From contig CACLMD010000001.1 in the NCBI GenBank assembly GCA_902607945.1, positions 1 through 64,000 on the forward strand: DNA of 64,000 bases, in the 5' to 3' direction. A program made the position numbers and the translations under genes. The notes beneath the pieces are model-generated. The model had not been told where the DNA came from. It was given only the letters and a program-made list of their open reading frames with translations, and did not search any database. Shown here piece after piece: positions 17,328-24,062 of the stretch (positions are counted from its first letter, which is position 1; every line of letters starts with the position of its first letter). Source of the stretch: an uncultured Pelagibacteraceae bacterium. Lineage in GTDB: Bacteria > Pseudomonadota > Alphaproteobacteria > Pelagibacterales > Pelagibacteraceae.

Positions 17328-17900
17328 CTATTTATAAGCTTCAGAATTAATCCAATCCATATATTCTTCGCTAGAAGCATCAACATTTAATGACTCAATC
17401 CAGTCTTTACTTGCTTCGAAGTTTCTATCAAAATTTTCACACCAAATTCTTATAAATCCATTCTCAACTATTAAATCAGTAACTTCGGAATAACTTTTTC
17501 CATAATTATTTTGATAATTTGATCTATAATTATCTTCTGAAGAAATCCTTAAAGATTGTTTAATTTCATTTTTGATATTATCTTTTAAATTCATACATTT
17601 CTTGTAGCTCATATCTACCGTTCCTTTTAATTGATAAATTACAAATTTATTGTCATCTTTTTTTAGAGTAAATCCATAAGTATCATATCTATCACTAGAG
17701 CTATACAGCCATACTCCATAAAATTTATCACTATTAGGATAATTTATTTTTTTTAGATTAATAATTTTTTCTTTATCATAAAAATTTAACAAACTATCAC
17801 CAATACTCATTTCATCTATCTCAAAGTCTTTAATATCATCAGCTATACTCCATAATTGAGGACTAAACGTTAAAATAAGAATTAGTAACAATCTCTTCAT
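17328..17900 (-). CDS. exported protein of unknown function, tandem family copy 2
   Basis: 190 aa from the ATG at 17900 (MKRLLLILIL...). An in-frame GTG at 17909 would overlap the predicted -10 element, so I prefer 17900. Signal peptide, then DDIKDFEIDEMSIGDSLLNFY, more divergent than the other copies. The first conserved Cys is in YKKCMNLKDNIKNEI and the second in IWCENFDRN, where the usual Trp is Phe. A Tyr/Asn-rich stretch (about 110-130) replaces the DKSGKS segment. A promoter-like block lies just upstream. Confidence 0.75.
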   Translation of the reverse strand: MKRLLLILILTFSPQLWSIADDIKDFEIDEMSIGDSLLNFYDKEKIINLKKINYPNSDKFYGVWLYSSSDRYDTYGFTLKKDDNKFVIYQLKGTVDMSYKKCMNLKDNIKNEIKQSLRISSEDNYRSNYQNNYGKSYSEVTDLIVENGFIRIWCENFDRNFEASKDWIESLNVDASSEEYMDWINSEAYK

Positions 17901-17907
17901 ATTACGC

Positions 17908-17936
17908 ACTTTCTCACTGTGTCATATGCGTGTCAA
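17908..17936 (-). promoter_or_regulatory. conserved promoter-like block before copy 2
   Basis: On the minus strand TTGACA (17936-17931), 17-bp spacer ending in TGA (extended -10 position), then GAAAGT (17913-17908). The start codon begins only 8 bases further on, so a transcript from this promoter would be almost leaderless. The same arrangement precedes copies 3, 4 and 5, which is the main support. Confidence 0.55.
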
Positions 17937-18015
17937 GATTTCTAGTAAGTTATAATGAAGGTCGCGAAAAGTAGATTATAGAAAATGACCTCAAAACTAT
18001 GAATCCTGTGTTTAA

Positions 18016-18627
18016 TTATTCATTGCTAAGAAAATTATTAAATTCGTTAGAATAAATAGCTACTACAGTATGACTATAAAAATTTGTTTTTTCAGAATAA
18101 CTTTTTGAATATTCATAAACTCCAACAGTAATAAGTCCATCTGATTTTTTGGGTTTAAAATCGTTGTGAAAAATTTTACTTTTTTTTGTTTTATCATCAG
18201 GGTTGACTCTTTCCCAAGTTTCAAATTCGACACTATCTCCTAAAAAATTTTTTAAATCATTACTAATCTTTTTTTGAGTATCAAAGCAGTCTTTAATCTT
18301 GTAGTCACAAAATATTCTTCCAGATAGGCTGTAAATTATATATCTTTTATCTTTTAACTTTAATGTTATTCCAATATCATCGTATTGTTTGGTATCTTTG
18401 ATTAAATAAAACCCCTCACCTGTACCCGCAGCAATTCTTATAAAGTCTGATTTATATTTAAATACATATTTGCTATTTAACTCTTTAATTATATTTTTTT
18501 CACTGAAATGATCCAGTAAACTATCTCCAATACTCATTCCTTCAATTTCAAAATTTCCAATATCATCAGCCTTAGTCAATGTTTGAAAATTTAGTGTTAA
18601 GATAAAAATTAATAATAATCTATTCAT
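18016..18627 (-). CDS. exported protein of unknown function, tandem family copy 3
   Basis: 203 aa from the ATG at 18627 (MNRLLLIFIL...). ATGs at 18636 and 18663 are in frame, but the second lies within the conserved promoter-like block. Signal peptide ends near TKA-DDI, then NFEIEGMSIGDSLLDHFSEKNI. Cys pattern is different: FCDYKIKDC holds two cysteines and the usual late CTDWS is absent, replaced by VGVYEYSKSY. It is the longest loop version of the family. Function unknown; likely periplasmic. Confidence 0.75.
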   Translation of the reverse strand: MNRLLLIFILTLNFQTLTKADDIGNFEIEGMSIGDSLLDHFSEKNIIKELNSKYVFKYKSDFIRIAAGTGEGFYLIKDTKQYDDIGITLKLKDKRYIIYSLSGRIFCDYKIKDCFDTQKKISNDLKNFLGDSVEFETWERVNPDDKTKKSKIFHNDFKPKKSDGLITVGVYEYSKSYSEKTNFYSHTVVAIYSNEFNNFLSNE

Positions 18628-18634
18628 AACAAAC

Positions 18635-18663
18635 ATTTTCTCACTGTGTCGTGTATGTGTCAA
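18635..18663 (-). promoter_or_regulatory. conserved promoter-like block before copy 3
   Basis: Minus strand TTGACA (18663-18658), 17-bp spacer ending TGA, GAAAAT (18640-18635), then 7 bases to the preferred ATG at 18627. Best match of the four blocks to a -10 hexamer. Confidence 0.55.
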
Positions 18664-18742
18664 GATTTAGTAAAAGTTCTAATTAAGTAATCGGAAAGTG
18701 AATTGTGGAAACTGACCATGGGCTTATAAGTCTTGCAATTGA

Positions 18743-19327
18743 TTAATTATAACCATTGTTAATCCATTTTAATATTTCTTTACTATAAGAGCCAATATTA
18801 AAACTATCAACCCAATTTTTTTCTTTTGTAATTTTGCTGCTCCAGTCAGTACAGCTCATCCTAACGTGATCGTCATCATATTCTTCATTTAAAAGATAAG
18901 CTATTTGATATTCTTTAGAGTTTCCTGTTTTATCATATTGATGTTCGTTAATACCTGCATCAACTTTTTCAGAATTAATAAATAATTGATCAATTTCTTT
19001 GGAGACTTTATTCATTTTTATTTTGCATTTTTTGAAATCTAAAAATACAAATCCAATTACACCCTTTATAATATATTTTTTATCATTTCGTTTTAAATAT
19101 ATATCTAAACTATCATAATTTTTAAGATCACTAAATCCTGTAACATAATATTTGGAAGTTACTGATAAGTAATTTCTTAAATTTTTCTTAATTTCTCCTT
19201 TACTCATATAATCCAAGAGACTATCCCCAATACTCATTCCTTCTATCTCAAAGTCTTTAATATCATCAGCCTTAGTCCAGGATTGAAAACTAAAGATTAA
19301 AACAAATACAACTATAAATAATCTCAT
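18743..19327 (-). CDS. exported protein of unknown function, tandem family copy 4
   Basis: 194 aa, start at 19327 (MRLFIVVFVL...), the only reasonable start. Signal peptide, then ADDIKDFEIEGMSIGDSLLDY, the clearest family consensus. Conserved elements follow in order: FKKCKIKMNKVSKEIDQLF, HQYDKTGNSKEY and MSCTDWSSKI, ending in WINNGYN. These shared blocks, spaced alike in most copies, define the family: an N-terminal GMSIGDSLLDY motif, a central Cys-containing helix, a D-K-[ST]-G-[KN]-S turn and a late C-T-D-W-S. Confidence 0.78.
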   Translation of the reverse strand: MRLFIVVFVLIFSFQSWTKADDIKDFEIEGMSIGDSLLDYMSKGEIKKNLRNYLSVTSKYYVTGFSDLKNYDSLDIYLKRNDKKYIIKGVIGFVFLDFKKCKIKMNKVSKEIDQLFINSEKVDAGINEHQYDKTGNSKEYQIAYLLNEEYDDDHVRMSCTDWSSKITKEKNWVDSFNIGSYSKEILKWINNGYN

Positions 19328-19333
19328 AACTAC

Positions 19334-19362
19334 ACTTTCTCACTGTGCTGTATATGTGTCAA
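19334..19362 (-). promoter_or_regulatory. conserved promoter-like block before copy 4
   Basis: Minus strand TTGACA (19362-19357), 17-bp spacer ending TGA, GAAAGT (19339-19334), then 6 bases to the ATG at 19327. Confidence 0.55.
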
Positions 19363-19445
19363 GGTTTCGAATAGGTTGAAATTAGTTTTTTAAATTTCTT
19401 TGATTAAATCACCAAGCACGTGGTTATGCGTTCTATAGTTAATTT

Positions 19446-20009
19446 TTAGTAATTTGATAAAAAATTTGAAAATTCAACTGAATATAAAGAAACCTTTAAT
19501 TCATCTCGCCAATCATTTTGGTCGGTCATTTCTTTACTCCAATCAGTGCAATAAATATTTATTGCACTTTTGTTTTCAAATTGGAAATCATTATAATACA
19601 TTATAGATTTACCAGATTTATCATGCGAGCGCTTAGCTGACCCAGTTCGTTTATTAACATTATTACCAAAAATAGATTCAACCTCGTTAACAATTTTTTT
19701 CATTTTTTGTTTGCATCCGTCTATATTGTTGTGAAAAGTTAATACACCGGCTAATCCGTGGATTTTATAACTATTATCATAAGTAAATTGAATTCTATCG
19801 TATTCATCAGAATTATAAATTGCAACAGTACCCCATTTTTTATCACTATAAAAAAATTCAGTATCTTGTTTCAAAGATTTTTCAGTATAAAAATCTAATA
19901 CACTATCGCCAATGTTGACTCCTTCCATTTCAAAGTCACTGATATCTTCAGCCTTAGTAATTGATTGAAAACTAAATATTAAGATTAAAACTAATAAAAA
20001 AATCCTCAT
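19446..20009 (-). CDS. exported protein of unknown function, tandem family copy 5
   Basis: 187 aa from the ATG at 20009 (MRIFLLVLIL...). A longer start at 20045 (MTYIRRSGKVLF) overlaps the promoter-like block and is rejected. Signal peptide, then AEDISDFEMEGVNIGDSVLDFY, a slightly divergent hallmark. DGCKQKMKKIVNEVESIFG, HDKSGKSIMYY and IYCTDWSKEM complete the family pattern. It ends FSNFLSNY, very similar to the end of copy 3 (FNNFLSNE), suggesting that copies 3 and 5 share a recent history or have exchanged ends. Confidence 0.77.
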   Translation of the reverse strand: MRIFLLVLILIFSFQSITKAEDISDFEMEGVNIGDSVLDFYTEKSLKQDTEFFYSDKKWGTVAIYNSDEYDRIQFTYDNSYKIHGLAGVLTFHNNIDGCKQKMKKIVNEVESIFGNNVNKRTGSAKRSHDKSGKSIMYYNDFQFENKSAINIYCTDWSKEMTDQNDWRDELKVSLYSVEFSNFLSNY

Positions 20010-20016
20010 GAATAAT

Positions 20017-20045
20017 ACTTTTCCACTACGCCTTATGTATGTCAA
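20017..20045 (-). promoter_or_regulatory. conserved promoter-like block before copy 5
   Basis: Minus strand TTGACA (20045-20040), 17-bp spacer ending TGG, AAAAGT (20022-20017), then 7 bases to the ATG at 20009. It is the most divergent of the four blocks in the spacer and -10. Confidence 0.5.
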
Positions 20046-20123
20046 GATTAAGAGTAAGTTGAATTAATTGACTATAATTAGAAATCGGATCACAAGACCT
20101 GGGATTATGTGGGCAATCTATAA

Positions 20124-20702
20124 TTAATTGTAGGCCTCATTTAACAACCATTTATAAAATTCACTTGTGTTTAATGCTACTGTTAATCTATCTTCTGCTC
20201 TCATTTCCTCTGACCAATTTGTACATATTACTCTAATATTATCACCATTTTCCAAAAAAAATGTTGTGCTAATCTCATAACTTTTTCCACTTTTATCTAC
20301 CGATCTTTTGTACTCATCATCCTGAATTTCTACAACACCCCTTCCCAAAATAGAACTAATATCATTAACAATTAATTTTTTCTGAGGTTTGCATTTTTCA
20401 AAATTATTTTTAAAACTTATGTCGGCCATCATTGAATGGATTATATATTTGTTATCTTTTACCTCTATAGAAGCGGAAATTTGGTCATAGATTTCAGGAT
20501 TTAGTTCAATTATAACTTCTTTATATTTTTTGCTCATTGGATAAAAAAAAGCTTCAGCATTATCAATTTTTTTTTTACTCATATAATCTAATAAACTGTC
20601 TCCAATGCTTATACCTTCAATTTCAATTTCTTTAATATCATCAGCCTTAGAAATTGTTTGCAAGACTAACGTTAGAGTCAAAATTAATATCAATCTTTGC
20701 AT
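20124..20702 (-). CDS. exported protein of unknown function, tandem family copy 6
   Basis: 192 aa from the ATG at 20702 (MQRLILILTL...); an alternative ATG at 20720 adds MRKTFS. Signal peptide, then ADDIKEIEIEGISIGDSLLDYM. EKCKPQKKLIVNDISSILG, SVDKSGKSYEIS and VICTNWSEEM follow the family pattern, ending WLLNEAYN. Only the part TGAGAAA of the promoter-like block survives upstream before the end of copy 7 intervenes. It may therefore depend on transcription from copy 7. Confidence 0.76.
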   Translation of the reverse strand: MQRLILILTLTLVLQTISKADDIKEIEIEGISIGDSLLDYMSKKKIDNAEAFFYPMSKKYKEVIIELNPEIYDQISASIEVKDNKYIIHSMMADISFKNNFEKCKPQKKLIVNDISSILGRGVVEIQDDEYKRSVDKSGKSYEISTTFFLENGDNIRVICTNWSEEMRAEDRLTVALNTSEFYKWLLNEAYN

Positions 20703-20724
20703 ACTGAATGTTTTTCTCATTCTA

Positions 20725-21336
20725 TTATTTATAAGCTCCTTTTAAGAAATTGTTATATTCTTTAGTTTTAATTTCTAATGAAAGATTATCAGACCATCCA
20801 TAACTACTTGTTATTTCATTAGACCAATCTGTACATATAAGTGTTATTAAATCACCATTATTAAACCAATAATTAATTGCTTTAGTTTTACTGTTGCCAG
20901 TTTTGTCAAAAGAATGATTGTTTTGATTTGTTTCTCTTAATGTGTTTTTAAATATATCTGATAATTCATCATCTATTTGATTTTGTTTTTTGTAACATTT
21001 TTTTGCATTATCAATAAATATAGTCCCACTTATTGTTTGAATAGTAAATTTATTATCTTTTTTAAAAAAATCTATTGTTACATTTGTATAGGTTTTAAAT
21101 GTTGGTTTTTTTCTTAATTCTGAGAGAACGTATATTTCTTTATAATCTTTTGGGAGATATTTATAATAATCGAGCATTAAATTATCCTCTATCTCTTCTT
21201 TACTAAAATAATCTAACAAACTATCTCCAATACTCATCCCTTCTATTTCAAAATCTCTTATATCGTCAGTTTTATCATCAGCTAAAACTGAAAAATTTAT
21301 AATAATTATACTGATTAAGATTAATATTTTTTTCAA
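20725..21336 (-). CDS. exported protein of unknown function, tandem family copy 7
   Basis: 203 aa, first gene of the array in the direction of transcription. Signal peptide MKKILILISIIIINFSVLA, then TDDIRDFEIEGMSIGDSLLDYF. KKCYKKQNQIDDELSDIF, HSFDKTGNSKTKA and LICTDWSNEI complete the pattern. Its signal peptide is unlike those of the other six (MKKI rather than MRxx/MxRL). It starts the array from the shared 272-bp intergenic region, where TAGACA (21396-21391), 16 bp and TATATT (21374-21369) form a plausible promoter. Confidence 0.76.
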   Translation of the reverse strand: MKKILILISIIIINFSVLADDKTDDIRDFEIEGMSIGDSLLDYFSKEEIEDNLMLDYYKYLPKDYKEIYVLSELRKKPTFKTYTNVTIDFFKKDNKFTIQTISGTIFIDNAKKCYKKQNQIDDELSDIFKNTLRETNQNNHSFDKTGNSKTKAINYWFNNGDLITLICTDWSNEITSSYGWSDNLSLEIKTKEYNNFLKGAYK

Positions 21337-21368
21337 TTATATTTTTTATTTTTTATTCTTTTTTTTAA

Positions 21369-21396
21369 AATATATCTATTTGATGAATTGTGTCTA
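21369..21396 (-). promoter_or_regulatory. possible promoter of the paralogue array (copy 7)
   Basis: Minus strand TAGACA (21396-21391), 16-bp spacer, TATATT (21374-21369), about 32 bp before the copy 7 start. It differs from the block used by copies 2-5. Weakly supported because the region is extremely A+T-rich. Confidence 0.35.
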
Positions 21397-21479
21397 GAAC
21401 AATAAATCTCTGATTTTTAAAATAACTTTCCCATTTTTCCTTTGTTAAAAACGAATATATTCATTAAATCTTTTTTTAC

Positions 21480-21548
21480 TTGTCCAACTTTTATTTTTTT
21501 TTTGGACAATGCTTTTTGTTGTCCAAAATTTTTTTTAAAGATGGACAA
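21480..21548. promoter_or_regulatory. four alternating copies of TTGTCCAA (operator-like array)
   Basis: TTGTCCAA at 21480-21487 (forward), TTGGACAA at 21502-21509 (reverse), TTGTCCAA at 21519-21526 (forward) and ATGGACAA at 21541-21548 (reverse, one mismatch). Start-to-start distances are 22, 17 and 22 bp, so the element is two 30-bp inverted repeats with 14-bp centres. The last copy overlaps a possible -35 (TGGACA) with TAATTA 18 bp further on, before the small membrane-protein gene. It could be a binding site for a dimeric regulator, or fold as RNA hairpins. Confidence 0.55.
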
Positions 21549-21608
21549 GAATTTTTTCTCAAGTGTAATTATATATGTGTCATGAATAACAACAAAAGGA
21601 GAAAAAAA

Positions 21609-21821
21609 ATGACACAAGTAAAAACAAAAAAAAATACTGACAATTTTTCAGTTTTGCAAATCTTAGGAAGTTTACTTTTAGTATTTGCTGTAGCTGATTT
21701 TGCATTATCTTGGATGGGTATTAATTTAACTCAGTTTATGGGTCCTGCTTCTAGATTTTCACCAATTATCTTTGGTGTAATTGGATCTGCTTTAATGAAC
21801 ATAACAAAGGAGGATGGCTAA
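21609..21821 (+). CDS. small two-helix membrane protein of unknown function
   Basis: 70 aa from the ATG at 21609, chosen because AAAGGAG lies 7-8 bases upstream, one of the few clear Shine-Dalgarno sequences in this window. An in-frame ATG at 21582 would add nine residues. A polar Lys-rich N-terminus (MTQVKTKKNTDNF) is followed by two hydrophobic helices (SVLQILGSLLLVFAVADFAL and SPIIFGVIGSALMNI) joined by a loop WMGINLTQFMGPASR. I do not recognise the family. Strong ribosome site plus a perfect downstream hairpin suggest a well-expressed product. Confidence 0.72.
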   Translation: MTQVKTKKNTDNFSVLQILGSLLLVFAVADFALSWMGINLTQFMGPASRFSPIIFGVIGSALMNITKEDG

Positions 21822-21825
21822 TTTA

Positions 21826-21857
21826 TTATTATCCCCCTGGTAACAGGGGGATAATAA
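21826..21857 (+). other. perfect 14-bp hairpin with GTAA loop
   Basis: TTATTATCCCCCTG (21826-21839), loop GTAA, CAGGGGGATAATAA (21844-21857). The stem is perfect, contains six G-C pairs at the top and is closed by a GNRA-type tetraloop. No T-tract follows on either strand, so it is not a standard intrinsic terminator. It starts 4 nt after the small membrane-protein stop and ends 9 nt before the next ATG (21867), so it could protect the upstream mRNA 3' end or control translation of the downstream gene. Confidence 0.85.
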
Positions 21858-21866
21858 GAGTGAATT

Positions 21867-22238
21867 ATGAAATTAATATTTTCTTCAATTTCTAGATTGA
21901 TTTTTTCTTACAGTAAATTTTTAGCAAGCTTAATTTTTTTAAGTTCAATTGGAACTTTTGTTCATAGTGCAGAAGCTTATACATATTTAAAATGTAATGA
22001 TAGATACTACAGATTATCAGGTACTTATTTAAACAGTAATTATAATGTTAGAACAAAAAAATTTAAATATTCACATAAAATTCATGCTTATACTGAAAAT
22101 TATATAGGTGTTGGATACAAAAAAATAGATCGTAATTCAGGAGAATATAAAGATAAAAACGGAAAAATTATTTGTATTATGAAAAAAATAACATTTAATG
22201 ATTTACCTAAATTAGATACTGAAGGAAAATTGTTTTAA
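21867..22238 (+). CDS. small exported protein of unknown function
   Basis: 123 aa. N-terminal signal-like segment MKLIFSSISRLIFSYSKF... with a hydrophobic core (LASLIFLSSIGTFV) and cleavage near HSAEA. The mature part has Cys in YLKCNDRYYRLSG and ICIMKK, Tyr-rich beta-like segments (NYIGVGYKKIDRNSGEYKDKNG) and resembles small secreted proteins with a repeated lysine/tyrosine pattern. No named domain is recognised. It follows the hairpin by 9 nt, so its translation may depend on that structure. Confidence 0.65.
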   Translation: MKLIFSSISRLIFSYSKFLASLIFLSSIGTFVHSAEAYTYLKCNDRYYRLSGTYLNSNYNVRTKKFKYSHKIHAYTENYIGVGYKKIDRNSGEYKDKNGKIICIMKKITFNDLPKLDTEGKLF

Positions 22239-22321
22239 TAAAAATGATTGATGTAATTTTGTTAGTTGATTTAATTAATTTAATAAGCATTTTCATTGAT
22301 ACTTTATAAAGGTGAGTTATT

Positions 22322-22522
22322 TTGAAATTTATTTATATACTTATAATTTCTTTATTTTTTATCTCATGTGATAATGTTCAGATATCAAATCCTAATGTAA
22401 AAAAATCAACAACTGGAATTTGTCACAAAAAAGATAGTCAATATTACAAGCAAACAAAAAACTTTGAAAGTTTTGATACAATTAAAGAGTGTTTATCTAG
22501 TGGTGGTCGTTTACCAAGGTAA
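22322..22522 (+). CDS. small lipoprotein with C-terminal SGGRLP motif
   Basis: 66 aa from a TTG start with GGTG 8-10 bases upstream; no ATG is available before the signal sequence. A lipoprotein signal (KFIYILIISLFFISC, lipobox FISC, Cys16) anchors it. The mature part reads GICHKKDSQYYKQTKNF then ESFDTIKECLSSGGRLPR. I have the impression that a C-H-x(4)-YY-x(2)-T-x(2)-F-x(2)-F...CL-x-SGGRLP pattern recurs at the C-terminus of other proteobacterial secreted proteins, but I cannot name the domain. Function unknown. Confidence 0.62.
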   Translation: MKFIYILIISLFFISCDNVQISNPNVKKSTTGICHKKDSQYYKQTKNFESFDTIKECLSSGGRLPR

Positions 22523-22565
22523 ATTTATAATTCTAATTTGCTATATTTTTTAGTAATATCTATTT

Positions 22566-24062
22566 ATGTTTAAAAAATTATTTTTAATTACTCTAATATT
22601 TTTAGGGTTTATTTCCTTTGCACAATCGGAAACTTCTTGGATAAAAAAGAAAGATAAAACTGAAACTGTCAAAAAAGTTGATAAAGAAAAAACTACTTCT
22701 TGGATAAAAAAGAAAGAAGTTACAGAAAATAAAAAAAAAGTAAAAGAAAAGATTAAAGAATCTAAATCTTGGATTACAAAAAAAAGTAAAAAAAAAGTTA
22801 AAGATATTAAAGAAAAATTAAAAAAACATAAGTCTTTTGAAAAATTACCTAAAGGTGAATTTTATTTTGCTGGTTATATTGAACCTGTAGATAATGAAGA
22901 AATAAAATATGTGTATGGTTATATTAATTCAAATAAAAAATCAGAAACTTTTCAAGTAGGTAATAAATCTTTATATAGCAGAAGTGATGGAGTTGCTTAT
23001 TTTGAAGATGAGTCCAACAGATGTGAAATTGATAGTTTTATTGGTGTTCTATTTGGAGATATAAAAGGCAAAGTTGTTTTAAAATGTAAAAATGGTCTTG
23101 ATATCACTGGCGACTTTAAACAAGTTGGTATGACTGGAAAAGGTAATGGTGAAACGAGTGATGGTAATTTTGTAAAATTCAAATTTTTTAATACAAAAAT
23201 TAATGCTATTGCAGAACTTGAAAATTATAGATCAGACAATGAATACGAAAAAACGATTGTAGAAAGACAAGCGCCTAATAAAAAAAAAGAAAAAATTTTA
23301 CTTAATCCAAATGGAAATTATTATGCTCTTTTAATTGGTAATTCAAAATATACAAATGGTTGGTCAAGTCTAGACTCACCTGTAAATGATATTAACTCCA
23401 TCAAAGCAGTATTAGATAAAAAATATGATTTTAAGAAAATCTTAACTGTGGAAAATGGAACTAAAAAAGATATTTATGCTGCATTTCAAAAATTATCAGA
23501 ATTAACAACAACTAATGATTATGTTTTAATTTATTATTCTGGACATGGTCAAATTAAAGCGGAACAAGCATATTGGATACCCACCGATGGAAGTAAGAGC
23601 TGGGGAAGTGGTGATTGGATAAATATTTCTGAAATTGATATTTTTTTAACTGAAATTAAAGCACATCATTTGGCTGTATTAGTAGACTCTTGTTTTGTTG
23701 GATCAAAATTCAAAGGTATGAATATAATCGATGATATAGAGTTTTATGATGATGACAAAGCTCAGTATACAAAAAGTTTGAAATCTTCATTAAATTTAAG
23801 ATCTAGATCTGTATTATCTTCGGGAACTAGCGGTGAGGTTTCTGATACAGTAAAAGGAACTGGTCATTCCAGATTTGCTTTATCCATAATAAATCAACTT
23901 AATGTATTTCATAAAAAATCCTATCCACTTGATCTTGAACAAATGGCTTATCTCATGAAAATTAATTACACAAAATTCCAAAAACCTTTCATGTATCATC
24001 CAGATACATGGCAACATGGTGGTGGAAATTTTATTTTTATTCCAAAAAAAAATCTTAAATGA
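22566..24062 (+). CDS. exported metacaspase-like cysteine protease (peptidase C14 family)
   Basis: 498 aa. Signal peptide (cleavage near AQS-ETS, residue 20-22) places it in the periplasm. Residues 24-90 are a Lys-rich linker with three SWIKKK/SWITKK repeats at 24, 45 and 68. Residues 95-210 form a beta-rich domain with Cys153 and Cys174. The caspase domain (about 250-495) has NYYALLIGNSKY, the catalytic His327 in YYSGHG and Cys376 in VLVDSCFVGS. The acidic residue before the Ser-Cys (Asp374) is the arrangement of metacaspases, which cut after Lys/Arg. Its 3' end overlaps the serine-protease gene by 4 nt. Confidence 0.88.
   Translation: MFKKLFLITLIFLGFISFAQSETSWIKKKDKTETVKKVDKEKTTSWIKKKEVTENKKKVKEKIKESKSWITKKSKKKVKDIKEKLKKHKSFEKLPKGEFYFAGYIEPVDNEEIKYVYGYINSNKKSETFQVGNKSLYSRSDGVAYFEDESNRCEIDSFIGVLFGDIKGKVVLKCKNGLDITGDFKQVGMTGKGNGETSDGNFVKFKFFNTKINAIAELENYRSDNEYEKTIVERQAPNKKKEKILLNPNGNYYALLIGNSKYTNGWSSLDSPVNDINSIKAVLDKKYDFKKILTVENGTKKDIYAAFQKLSELTTTNDYVLIYYSGHGQIKAEQAYWIPTDGSKSWGSGDWINISEIDIFLTEIKAHHLAVLVDSCFVGSKFKGMNIIDDIEFYDDDKAQYTKSLKSSLNLRSRSVLSSGTSGEVSDTVKGTGHSRFALSIINQLNVFHKKSYPLDLEQMAYLMKINYTKFQKPFMYHPDTWQHGGGNFIFIPKKNLK

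Noticed and set aside
16733..17386. Longer version of paralogue copy 1 starting at 17386
   Set aside because: It overlaps the end of copy 2 and destroys the signal peptide; the ATG at 17320 matches the other copies.
20010..20045. Longer N-terminus for paralogue copy 5 (start at 20045), and likewise 18663 for copy 3
   Set aside because: These starts lie in the promoter-like block, add residues without signal-peptide character and are out of frame in copies 2 and 4.
21417..21617. 66-aa minus-strand reading frame in the intergenic region
   Set aside because: It runs through the repeated TTGTCCAA sites and the plus-strand ribosome site, is very Lys/Phe-rich and has no recognisable start context.
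21826..21857. Intrinsic terminator
   Set aside because: The stem is perfect, but neither strand has a T-tract after it.
22244..22309. 21-residue hydrophobic reading frame (MIDVILLVDLINLISIFIDTL in two parts: MIDVILLVDL, INLISIFIDTL)
   Set aside because: Could be a membrane microprotein, but Ile/Leu-rich short frames are expected by chance in A+T-rich DNA and there is no ribosome site.
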